DNA from: Pseudozyma flocculosa PF-1
Taxonomy: Eukaryota > Basidiomycota > Ustilaginomycetes > Ustilaginales > Ustilaginaceae
DNA length: 64,000 nt
Direction: 5' to 3'
NCBI RefSeq assembly: GCF_000417875.1
Contig: NW_006920873.1
Span: 363,295 to 427,294 of the forward strand
Position numbers and translations under genes: made by a program
The notes under the pieces: model-generated
Databases searched by the model: none
Told to the model about the DNA's origin: nothing
The model's input: the letters and a program-made list of their open reading frames with translations, nothing else
Part shown: positions 34,410-43,610 of the stretch, in pieces
Layout: each line of letters opens with the position of its first letter
Numbering within the stretch: position 1 is the first letter of the stretch

Positions 34410-34703
34410 GCCTGGCTTGGCCCCTTCGGCGCGCTATTCCCCACCTGCTCCGCTGTACTCGCAGCTCCCCCCTCATCAACCTTGTACCAGTAATCACCAA
34501 CCCACAACCTCTTCTCGCGGCCATGCCGTGCCGAGCTAGGCGATCCTTGGCGGCTCGCCGTGTGGCCAGCGTGTGTGGCTGGCGGTGGACGCGAGGGTCG
34601 CGCCGGTTGCCTGCTCGCATCGTCGAGCTGTAGCGGGGCAGACTGGGAAGGACAAGGATGAAGGAGGTTCCGATTCACTTAGGACGCCGGCCGGGCGGGC
34701 CTC

Positions 34704-35546
34704 TCAGGCCTTGGGTGCCTCGGCTCCGTCCTGCTGGAGGGGGAGAAGGAGGTCGTGCTTGAGGAGCAGCTCTTCGAGCTCGCCAGACTGGTGCACTGCG
34801 GGGATCGAGATGGATGCGAGCGAGCAAGCGAGCGAGCAACGAGTTTCAGGCGTTTGTCAGTGGGGCCTGAAGAGAAGCGCGGACGCAGTCTTTGGTGGGC
34901 CGAGGAAGGAGGAAGAGGAACGAGGAACGGCGAACGGCGAACTCACTGTTGAGCATGATGTCGCAGCCGCCGACAAACTCGCCGCCGACGTAGACCTGCG
35001 GGATCGTGGGCCACTCGCTGTACTCCTTGATGCCCTCGCGCAGTTCCTGGTCTTCGAGGCAGTTGAAGGCCCTGTTTAGGTGGAGGCAGTGCAAGGAAAC
35101 AGGCGGGCCGTAATGCGGGGTCAGCGACCCGCCGAGGTGGCAACGAAGCGACGCCGTTGCCGGAGCAGAGCGGAGCGGAGCCGGAGCGAAGCAGAGAAAA
35201 CGGCGCCGCACTCACCGGAGCGTCTCGGGCTTGACGCCCTGCACCTCGAGGATCTGGACGACGGCCCTGCTGAAGCCGCACATGGGCGCGTCGGGCGTGC
35301 CCTTCATGAAGACGACGAGCGGGTTCGACTTGACGGCGTCGTCGATCAGCTTGCGCGCCTCGGTCGAGAGCAGCCGCGCCGACGTGGCCAGCGGGACGGC
35401 GGTGCGGAGCGACGAGGCGCTGCTCGTGCTGAATAGGGGGCTGACCCGGGTCTGACGCTGTGTTCAATGTCCGAAGGGTGTAGGTGGAGAGGCAAGATCG
35501 TGCGTGCGAGTTTCTTTAGCCGCTGATCAGAGGCACAGAGACGGGG

Positions 35547-35596
<50 letters not shown>

Positions 35597-36308
35597 GAGN
35601 NNNNNNNNNNNNNNNNNNNNNNNNNNNNNNNNNNNNNNNNNNNNNNNNNNNNNNNNNNNNNNNNNNNNNNNNNNNNNNNNNNNNNNNNNNNNNNNNNNNN
35701 NNNNNNNNNNNNNNNNNNNNNNNNNNNNNNNNNNNNNNNNNNNNNNNNNNNNNNNNNNNNNNNNNNNNNNNNNNNNNNNNNNNNNNNNNNNNNNNNNNNN
35801 NNNNNNNNNNNNNNNNNNNNNNNNNNNNNNNNNNNNNNNNNNNNNNNNNNNNNNNNNNNNNNNNNNNNNNNNNNNNNNNNNNNNNNNNNNNNNNNNNNNN
35901 NNNNNNNNNNNNNNNNNNNNNNNNNNNNNNNNNNNNNNNNNNNNNNNNNNNNNNNNNNNNNNNNNNNNNNNNNNNNNNNNNNNNNNNNNNNNNNNNNNNN
36001 NNNNNNNNNNNNNNNNNNNNNNNNNNNNNNNNNNNNNNNNNNNNNNNNNNNNNNNNNNNNNNNNNNNNNNNNNNNNNNNNNNNNNNNNNNNNNNNNNNNN
36101 NNNNNNNNNNNNNNNNNNNNNNNNNNNNNNNNNNNNNNNNNNNNNNNNNNNNNNNNNNNNNNNNNNNNNNNNNNNNNNNNNNNNNNNNNNNNNNNNNNNN
36201 NNNNNNNNNNNNNNNNNNNNNNNNAGAGAGAGAGAGAGGAATGAAGGGGGCAAGGACGACGGCGAGCGGACTCACGAGAACGCCGGTGGCTTGACGAAGG
36301 AACGACAT
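34704..36308 (-). CDS. GRX5: mitochondrial monothiol glutaredoxin GRX5, 4 exons, 161 aa
   Basis: CGFS-type monothiol glutaredoxin that carries [2Fe-2S] clusters in mitochondrial Fe-S assembly. Exons 5' to 3': 36308-36276, 35451-35216, 35071-34947, 34795-34704; all GT-AG and in phase. Exon 1 and the start of exon 2 give a presequence rich in Arg, Ser and Leu with no acidic residue ([11 protein letters not shown] then [11 protein letters not shown]). The active site is [11 protein letters not shown] with C69-S72, and K61 precedes it. [19 protein letters not shown] supplies the cis-Pro and glutathione-binding region, and [15 protein letters not shown] the last helix. The first intron contains a 625-N gap in a GA microsatellite, so its true length is unknown. 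An alternative acceptor closer to exon 2 does not keep phase with exon 1. Confidence 0.93.
35600..36224. other. assembly gap (625 N) inside GRX5 intron 1
   Basis: The gap is bordered on both sides by GA dinucleotide repeat (about 35550-35599 and 36225-36239). The missing sequence is therefore probably a long GA/CT microsatellite that could not be assembled. Confidence 0.9.
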
Positions 36309-37154
36309 GGCTGTACGATGGGTGTGTATGTGAGTGGGGCCGTGGTGTGGCAAAAGGCGGAGTGTGGGTGGTGGTGGTGGTGGTGGCTGGAATAGTCGCG
36401 GCGGTCTGGCCCCCAGGTCCGTCCCCGAACGGCCGCCCGCCAGGTGGAGGAACTTCTGGGCCGGCCCTTTTCCGATCAGGCCTCTGCGGCCCTGGCCTTG
36501 GCCTCATTCAGCCTGGCCCTCTCCTGCGCGTCATTCCGGGCCCGAGGGCCAGGCTCACGCTGACAAATTTCTGGCCTGCCACTCGGCGCCGTCTGCGCGA
36601 CACCACCATCAGCCGCCTTCTCCGGTCCGACCCGAGCTGGCGTCGTGTTCACAGCGTACTCGCGCTTCAAGCTGAGTCGGGTCAGTCATCAAAGTCAGAT
36701 GGGCAGACCGGCAGGCAAAGACAGACGAAAGAGGTGGAAAACACAACGAGGGAGATAGATTCTCAGCAAAGACGGGCAGGGAGATCGGAGCGACGGGGTC
36801 AGAGTCAGGGAGAAGGGGGAGGGGCAAAACGCTAAAGAGGAAGGGGCGAAAAGAAGTGGACAACGACGACGGAGGCGATAGAGGATCGTGATCTTCTTTT
36901 TTGGGTGTGGTCCCTCGACATCGAGGGCGCCACTTTTGGGGGGGCTGGCGGTGGCAGCTAGCTGGCGGACGCCTGCCGTTTTTCTTTCGGGACTGCGGGA
37001 ATCTGGAGACGGATCGCATGAGACGTAACCGAGGAAAAAGCGGGACAGGGTCGAGTCCATAGGTATAGGTCGGTGGCGATCCACGTCGCAGAGGCATCAG
37101 CGAAGATGTCCGCGAGTGGGAACGCCGTGGGGATGGGGGATAAGACCGAGGCGA
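36309..37154. other. intergenic region: GRX5 promoter and bZIP 3' flank
   Basis: About 850 bp without a supported gene. GGT triplets lie at about 36366-36386 and a purine-rich stretch at 36710-36860. Frames here have no recognisable domain. Confidence 0.55.
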
Positions 37155-38393
37155 TCAGGCGCGAGCCTCGTCGCGCTCCTTTTCGGCCCGCTCGCAGCGC
37201 TTCTTCCACATCTCGACCTCGTTGCGGAGGCTGTCGATGGTCTCGTGCAGCGTGCGAAGCTCCTCGGCCTTGCGGTGACGGCTGCGGCGGGCAGCAAGGG
37301 TGTTGCTGAGTCGCTTGGCCACGCGCGGGTCCTTCTCCTTGCGGATGGCAGCCTCCTCGTCGGCAAAAGGATCATCGCCCTCGGCCGTCGCGGCGCCACC
37401 GCTGGGCGTGTCGCGTCGCGAAGTTGCCGAGACGGTGTGGTACTTGCGAGGCTGGATGGGCGCGTCAAGGGGCAGCAGGTCCGAAGGGTCGAAGCGGCGC
37501 TTGGTGCCGCGCGACTCGGGCTTGCCCGACGAGGTCGACGACGACCGACGGGCGAGGTCTGGGCTCGTGGCACGCTCGGCGGCCTTCTTCGGAGCAGCAG
37601 GGGCAGCGGCTGCCGAAGGGGCAGGAGCCGATGCCGGCGCCGTGGACGATGCAGGCGCCGCCGATGTCGGAGGCTCTTGCGCGACGACGGCGGGGGTGAT
37701 GATGTCGCTCGAGACCAGGAGCGGCGACGTCGTGTGGGCGGGGGTGTTGGTGTGGGCGGGGGTGGGTGTCGGCATCGGAGCGCTGGTCGCCGGAGCGGCG
37801 ACGCTGGCACCCTGCAGCGCGGCGCTGCTGAGCGCGCGAAGGAGCGTGACGGCGAGGTCCTCCTGGCCGGGCTGCTGCGCCTGGCTAAAGGCCATCTCGG
37901 CGGGTCGCTTGCGCTCGGCGGCGGCCTCGGGGAAAAGGGTGAAGTCGGGGCCCATCTCCGAAGGTCCAAAGTCTCCGACGGCGGTGCCGCCAAAGTCGTT
38001 GTGGCTGGCCTCGAAGGGGCTGACGTTCGAGGAGGCGTAGCCGTCCATGGGCGAGAAGAGCGGGGCGCCGGCGATGCCGGGAACGCCGTGCTCTCCGTCA
38101 TAGCTGTCCATGGGGAGGAGGGGGCTGGTGTCGCACGAGTCGAGGTCGAAAGACATCGAGTCGGTGAGGGCAGGCGAGGGGTCGGTCCACTCTGGCGAAG
38201 AGAGGAAGTCCTCGGCGGCCTGAGCCTGGAAGCCGTGTCCGATCCAAGAAGGGTCATCGGCCGACATGGGGTTAAGGCCGAAGGTGGCGTTAAAACCTCC
38301 GTCGTGCTTGTCGTCACCGGCAAGCTGCGCGCCAGCGAGGGGCGGCAGGGCGGCGGCGGCGCCATCGAGCGCGTTGGTACCGTGAGTCGACAT
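37155..38393 (-). CDS. GCN4/CPC1-like bZIP transcription factor, 412 aa from the only in-frame ATG
   Basis: Nuclear bZIP activator, probably of the GCN4/cpc-1 group that controls amino-acid biosynthesis. The last 60 residues hold a basic region (DPRVAKRLSNTLAARRSRHR) of the NTxAARRSR class, then a short zipper (EELRTLHETIDSLRNEVEMW) and a charged tail. The N-terminal part has acidic, Ser/Pro-rich segments (for example DPSWIGHGF and EWTDPSPALTDSM) likely to be activation regions. The minus-strand frame stays open from 39779 to 38393 with no ATG. Translation just upstream of 38393 still looks protein-like (DPLSFFERQRLQQIRYHQHV), so the real N-terminus may be longer, through a non-AUG start or a hidden 5' exon. 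Two upstream ORFs lie in the leader. Confidence 0.8.
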   Translation of the reverse strand: MSTHGTNALDGAAAALPPLAGAQLAGDDKHDGGFNATFGLNPMSADDPSWIGHGFQAQAAEDFLSSPEWTDPSPALTDSMSFDLDSCDTSPLLPMDSYDGEHGVPGIAGAPLFSPMDGYASSNVSPFEASHNDFGGTAVGDFGPSEMGPDFTLFPEAAAERKRPAEMAFSQAQQPGQEDLAVTLLRALSSAALQGASVAAPATSAPMPTPTPAHTNTPAHTTSPLLVSSDIITPAVVAQEPPTSAAPASSTAPASAPAPSAAAAPAAPKKAAERATSPDLARRSSSTSSGKPESRGTKRRFDPSDLLPLDAPIQPRKYHTVSATSRRDTPSGGAATAEGDDPFADEEAAIRKEKDPRVAKRLSNTLAARRSRHRKAEELRTLHETIDSLRNEVEMWKKRCERAEKERDEARA

Positions 38394-38865
38394 GGCTGCG
38401 AGGTAGGCGAGGACGTGCTGGTGGTAGCGGATCTGCTGGAGCCTCTGTCGCTCAAAGAAGGAAAGAGGGTCGGGTCGTTGGGCGACTGACGTCAACGGGG
38501 AGCGACGGCGGGCCTGAGGGTTCGAGGCCTGGTGCGAAGCGTTGGACGGTTGGGCGTCGGACGACTCGGTAGTGGGGACACCAAGGGCTGCAGCGGCGGC
38601 TTGGAGCTGCTTGAAAAACAGCGCTTGGGCTTGGGTGTGGGGAGATGCTCGCGCGGGCGGCTGCTGCTGCTGCGGGGCGGCGCTGGCGTGAGGGGAAGCT
38701 GTGGTGGAAGCTTGCACGTGTCCGGGCAGGTTGCTGCTGCGGCGGAAGTGTTGCTGCGACTGGTGCGGCTGGTCGTGCTGGCTGCTGCTGAGGGGATCGC
38801 GGCTCAACGTCGATGTTGACGGTGTGGGAGCTTGCGTGAATCGGTAAGAGTTGAAAAGGCTACGC

Positions 38866-38994
38866 TTATCGTAGGTCTTCTGGAGGTGGGCGGACGCTGG
38901 AGCAGCGGGGGCTGGTCTGGGATTGCTGGCTTTCGTAGGTTGTGACTGTGAAGGGGGTGCCAGGGAGCTGCTTCTCGAGAGTTGGGTAAACCAT
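38866..38994 (-). promoter_or_regulatory. uORF2 in the bZIP leader, 42 codons
   Basis: ATG at 38994-38992, stop TAA at 38868-38866, reading MVYPTLEKQLPG at its start. It is one of only two ATGs on the minus strand between 38394 and about 39770 and is in a different frame from the bZIP. The position suggests a translational control element like those of GCN4, cpc-1 and cpcA. An alternative is a first coding exon joined by an intron, but I see no good donor. Confidence 0.5.
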
Positions 38995-39210
38995 GATGGC
39001 AGAGTAGAGGACAGCGTTGTAGATGCTGTCGAGGGTGTAAAGGGGGGATGGGCCTGAGAATTCAATGTTGAAATCAACCCGGAGGGGAGATGACGGTAGC
39101 GGTTATCGGTTAAGGGGGAGATGGGGAACGGCTTGGGGAGGTCTTGGTGACAGTCGATTCCTTCTTCGATGGACGAGGAGGAACTTGTTGGTTCTTGGTT
39201 GCAAGAGCGT

Positions 39211-39222
39211 TTAGAAGAACAT
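39211..39222 (-). promoter_or_regulatory. uORF1 in the bZIP leader, Met-Phe-Phe-stop
   Basis: The reverse complement reads ATG TTC TTC TAA. It precedes uORF2 by about 220 nt and the bZIP ATG by about 820 nt. A very short first uORF followed by a longer second one is the arrangement of reinitiation-controlled GCN4 relatives. Whether the transcript starts upstream of it is unknown. Confidence 0.4.
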
Positions 39223-42118
39223 GGTGGGCCAGCTTCGTGGTGGGTGGTGTGGAATAGGCTGAAGGAAATGGCGCGACGGAGACGGGGGCTCCGGGAATCT
39301 AGGCAGTCGGGCGACGAGGCTCGTGAGGGAGGATCGTCGCGATGCAGACGTCGGCGGCGGGGATGTGGAGTCGGTGGTGGTGGTTGGTTGGTACCAGAGG
39401 AGCTGATGGAGGGGGGAGGGGAGGAAAAGATGACTCGGTGGGGCCGGGATGGGAGCGAGATGGTTTTGTAGGGGCGCGGGAGACCTGAGGCAGGCGAGCG
39501 AGCGAGCGAGCGAGCGACAAAGACGAAGCGGGCACGCAACCGCAGGCAGGAGACGAGTGTCGGGCTGTCGACCTTGGCAGGCTGGCACCGAGGCAGATCG
39601 ACCGATGGACGGCGGGCGGACAGGCAAGGCTGCTGGCCCGTCGTCGTCCTGCTCGCTGCCTTGCCGTGACGAGAAAAACGGGGGGCCACGCCGGCCTTGA
39701 GCCAGCCCGCTAGCCTGCCTGCCAGACTGCCTGCCTGCCGGCTTGCTATTTCGTGCCCCGACAGAAGACAGCAGCGCATGAACCGACGCCCTGCCCGCCT
39801 GGCTTGCTTCGTGCGTGCGTGTGCCTGCCTTGATTCCTGCTCCGCCAGGCGGGGGCTGTCGAATACAACCTTGTCGGATCGTTTCTATTCAATTCCTAAC
39901 CCGACTTGTATCCGAAAATCCGAAGCTCGCAGCGCCTTCGAATACAAACCCTCATCGCCTGCGGCATTGTCAGAGAAGTGCATGGGAAGAAGGATGCGGC
40001 CGAGGTTGGCCTGCCTCCCTGCGCGGCTGGCTGGTCGGTCGATTATGTTTGTGGACCTGCTGCAGGTTTCATCTCGCCTCGTTGCTCGCGAACCAGCGCC
40101 AGCCAGCAGCCGCCCGAATTTCGGCCCTGGAGTGCAGCAAGCCAAGGTCCACCTCTGGGACGCCTGCCTGCTGCCTGGCTCTTTGTTGGCCTCCCGTCCG
40201 TCCGCCTGCCTGCCTGCCTGCCTGCTTGCTGCTCGAAGATCGACCTTTCTTCCCCCACCCCCGGGGGCGACAGACAAAAGCCTTATCGGCGCCCAATCAG
40301 CAGCTAGGCTGGGTCGACCGGATCGCACGCAGGCAGAGTGACGGCAACGCGAGCGTTTTAGCTCGGTCGGCGTCTCCGGAGGCGAGCCAAGGTGAGCGCA
40401 CACAGGCAGGCAGGGCCGTCTCGAGGTGGTGGGTGCCCTTGGTCGCACGCACGCATCGACGCTGGAAGGAGGGGGGAGTAAACCAGGATGGACGGGAGCC
40501 ATCCGACTCCAACGGAAGGGTACCGCCGCCGCCACGTCGACCGCAGAGGCGAGGCAGGCAGCCAAGCAAGCAAGCAAGGAGATGAGGGGTGGGCGCGACA
40601 GGCCAGGACAGGGCCGGGCCGGGTTGATGGGACAACGACGACGGGGGCCGGGGCGACGACAGCAAAGCGGGCGGGGCGGGCAGCAGGCCAGCCACGCTGT
40701 GCGCTCCTTTGTCCGTCCGACGAGGTCGGGGCGGCAGGCAGGGGCAGGCAGGCAGGCGGTCGAGTCACCCCGGCGCATGAAGGCGAGATCGCTCGGACGG
40801 GCAAGGTGCAGCACGCAAGCAAGCAAGCAAGAAGCAAGCAAGCAAGCAGCAGCAAGCACAAGCGCATCGGGCACCGCACCGAAGCCGGCTTCCGGTGGAT
40901 GTCTTCGCGCCTGCTCCATGCTGCCTGCCGGCGTCGTGACTCGACCTGCCGCCAGTCGGTTCGGACCGACGAAGGCCACGCCCATCCGGCGGCCTCGTCG
41001 CCGACGATCGCGACGACGGGTGGCGCTGTACCGTACCGCAACGTAGCGCGGCGCACCAGACATCTCTATCCATCTTCGTGCGCACCGTGTGCCTGACAGC
41101 AACGCGGCGGTCGGCGGGGCTGTGCCGGCAAGGAGGTGGAGAGCGGCTGCGGTGCATGGTCCGCGCCTTTCATGGCCTCGGCGCTGCCACGTACCGGAGC
41201 TGTGTCCGTCTCGACCAACGACAACGCGCAACGTACAGACGTACCGCTCATCGCCATCGGCGTGCGAAGAAAGACAAAGCAGAAGCAAGCGCCGTGCGTA
41301 CCGGTCAGGCCGTACGATGGCAGCGTCACTTGGTGCTGATGATGTGGGGGGTGGGAAGCACGGTGGGCGAGGTTCGACCGAGCCTTCCGACGAAACGACG
41401 AGGGCGGGCCGTGGATTTGGCCGCGCAATGAACCGACCTCGTCGGGTCCGATGCCTCGTCGACCAATCGCACAAGGGCCACAACGACAGCGAGCTCGGCG
41501 CTCGCCCGTATCCGCTAGGTAGCCGCTCGACGTGGCCCTGCCTCACCGACTGCTGCCGCCGCCGCCGCCGCCAATGACGGCAGTACCCCGCATCGAGATC
41601 GACGTCCCGGAAAGGCTCAGCTTCCAGAGTAGTAAAGCCGTGGCATCCCTGCGGCCGGCCTGTCTTTATCGCGGGCTCCCGTCGTCCAACCACCATCTCG
41701 TCGAGGATCGCCAGCGTGTCGGGCCCTGAAAGGGTTGGTCTTGGCAGGCGCAGCGCAGCGCGGCGCCCTCACGCCATCTGCCAGGTGCATCCGGCGCTCC
41801 TCGCCCAATCAAGACCAAATTTGCGCGCGTGTCTATCCTAGCCTGTGTGGATCTTCCAGAAGATCGACGGGACAGAGGCGTTCGCGACCGACACCGCCAG
41901 GCCTGGCCTGCCTCCGCCCGATACCAGGTCCTGCGTGAGATCGCCAGGCGGACCGATAGGAGGGCAGAGCACACGACCTGTCCAGGTGCGCCCTTCGCCG
42001 GTCCTCTACATACGTCCAAAGACCCGGTCACGGTACGGCGGCGCGCGCGCGAAAGAAGACATTATGCCCATTGCTGATGAAGACGCGATCGGACGACGAG
42101 TGGACCCACGCCGCAAGC
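39223..42118. other. 2.9-kb gene-free region with tetranucleotide repeats
   Basis: No gene is supported. A CGAG run lies at about 39496-39516, CCTG runs at about 39715-39750 and 40203-40230, and CAAG/GCAA runs at about 40555-40578 and 40815-40860. A 603-codon minus frame at 39885-41696 has no domain and translates the CCTG and CAAG repeats into Cys/Leu and Arg/Gln runs. The last 300 bp is the 3' flank of the hydrolase gene. Confidence 0.6.
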
Positions 42119-43450
42119 CTAGTGCTGAGCAGAGCCGCGACGACGGTGCCTGACCTCGCTCTCCCTGCGCAAGACGCCCTCTTCGATCTCGGCCACGATA
42201 TCCTCGGCGCCCTGCTCGCCCTCGTCGGCGCGGCTCCGCTTGGTGTTCTTCTTCTTCGCCTTGGTCTTGGTCTTGGTCTTGGCGCCGGCAGCGGGGGCGA
42301 CGGCGGCGTCGCTCTGGCCCAGGAAGAGCGTGCGCAGGTTGCCGTTGAACATGCACTCGTTGTCGTGCGAACAGCCGGGCACCACCTCAAAGTTCCAGCC
42401 GGCGGGCAGCTTGCCGCCGTTGAGCGCGGCGATGCTGTTCTTGTAGTTGGTGCCGCGCTCGCGGTGGTTGGCGCCCTGCAGCTTGGCCTGGCACCGCACG
42501 TCGCCGGGTCCAAAGTCCCTCGCGCCGACGCGGACGTGGACGTTTCGCTGGAGCAGCCTCTGCAGCGCCCCGCTCCGCTCGCCGCTGCTGCGGTAATGCT
42601 GCCTGGCGTACGCCGGGATCGAGTCCGAGAGGCCGTACTTGTACTTGTCGTAGCCGGCGCACTTGCCCGAGCCGGCGACGGGCCGCTGGGTCTCCATCCA
42701 CAGCCAGCTACCCGGGTTGCCGATCCAGTACGAGACGCGGACGCCGTCGTCGGGGCTCGTCTTCATGGCGCTGTACCGGTTGACAAACTGCGCCGACATC
42801 GAGTGGCCGGCAAAGACAATGTCCCTGACCGCCGGGTGCTGCGCCTTGATCTCGTCAATGAGCCGGTCCATGACCTCGAACGAGCTCAGCCCCGTCGCGG
42901 CCTCGCTCGGGCCCATTGCAGCGCGGCCGCTGGCCCAGTCGTCGCCGGCCCAGTAGGCGTCGGTAGCCGAGGCCGCGCCCGCCGCCTTGTCGGCGCGCGT
43001 AAAGATCATGGGCGTGTAGATGGCAATTTGCGTGCGCTTGATCTCGTCCGGGTAGGTGGCGGCAGCGCGGTTCCTGGCGTTGCGCATGAGGTTGAAGTAG
43101 GACCAGCCGTCGCGGTTCTTGCCCGCCAGGACGACGACGGCGCGGTCGACGCTGCCCTTGACTTCGTTGGTGACCCAGTAGGGCACCGTGTCGCCGCTCG
43201 AGGTGACCTTGAAGTCGCGCACGAGATCCGCGGCGCACACGGCGGCGCCAGAGGGGATCGAGCTCCAGCCCTGGCCTTGGCCCATGCCGACCGCCGGCGC
43301 CGCATACGACTTCCAGCTCTTGCCCGTCGACGGCACCACAGCCGACGTCGTAGAACAAGCAGCACCGGCGGCCGCGGCAAAGGTGACGAACGCGACGAGC
43401 GGCAGGAGCAGCAGGGCCACCAGCCCGCCGGATCTGCTGCACGAGGGCAT
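42119..43450 (-). CDS. secreted alpha/beta-hydrolase-like protein, 443 aa
   Basis: Likely secreted enzyme of unknown substrate. The N-terminus has a hydrophobic signal sequence (LVALLLLPLVAFVTFAAAA) with a probable cleavage after GAA before CSTT. A DIVFAGHSMSAQFVNRYSAM block resembles the nucleophile elbow of alpha/beta hydrolases, with Ser217 in GHSMS rather than GxSxG. An earlier strand reads DRAVVVLAGKNRDGWSYFN, and a late PGCSHDNECM could supply the catalytic His. Cys residues in CSTT, VCAAD, KCAGY, VRCQA and GCSHDNEC suggest disulfides. The C-terminus is a Lys/Thr and Arg-rich tail, unusual for a mature secreted protein. Single exon, ATG at 43450. I do not recognise a named family. Confidence 0.6.
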   Translation of the reverse strand: MPSCSRSGGLVALLLLPLVAFVTFAAAAGAACSTTSAVVPSTGKSWKSYAAPAVGMGQGQGWSSIPSGAAVCAADLVRDFKVTSSGDTVPYWVTNEVKGSVDRAVVVLAGKNRDGWSYFNLMRNARNRAAATYPDEIKRTQIAIYTPMIFTRADKAAGAASATDAYWAGDDWASGRAAMGPSEAATGLSSFEVMDRLIDEIKAQHPAVRDIVFAGHSMSAQFVNRYSAMKTSPDDGVRVSYWIGNPGSWLWMETQRPVAGSGKCAGYDKYKYGLSDSIPAYARQHYRSSGERSGALQRLLQRNVHVRVGARDFGPGDVRCQAKLQGANHRERGTNYKNSIAALNGGKLPAGWNFEVVPGCSHDNECMFNGNLRTLFLGQSDAAVAPAAGAKTKTKTKAKKKNTKRSRADEGEQGAEDIVAEIEEGVLRRESEVRHRRRGSAQH

Positions 43451-43520
43451 GTCGTGCGGCGGTGGACACGTTTCGAGGGCGCGGAGAGATGCGGTTGAGC
43501 GGAGGGTAGAGGAGGGTTGC

Positions 43521-43610
43521 GCGGAGGCTGAGAAGGCCGTGCGGAGGCTGAGAAGGCCGTGCGAAGGCTGAGCAGGCGACGCGGAGGCTTGAGAGGTCGC
43601 GCGGAGAGTG
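43521..43610 (+). repeat. 20-bp tandem repeat upstream of the hydrolase gene
   Basis: Four full units plus a partial one. The first two, GCGGAGGCTGAGAAGGCCGT, are identical; the third and fourth differ by a few bases. The array starts 70 bp upstream of the start codon, in the presumed core promoter or leader. Confidence 0.9.

Noticed and set aside
39885..41696. 603-codon minus-strand open frame
   Set aside because: No recognisable domain; it translates CCTG and CAAG repeats into Cys/Leu and Gln/Ala/Gly/Arg runs and has no splice or start context supporting a gene.
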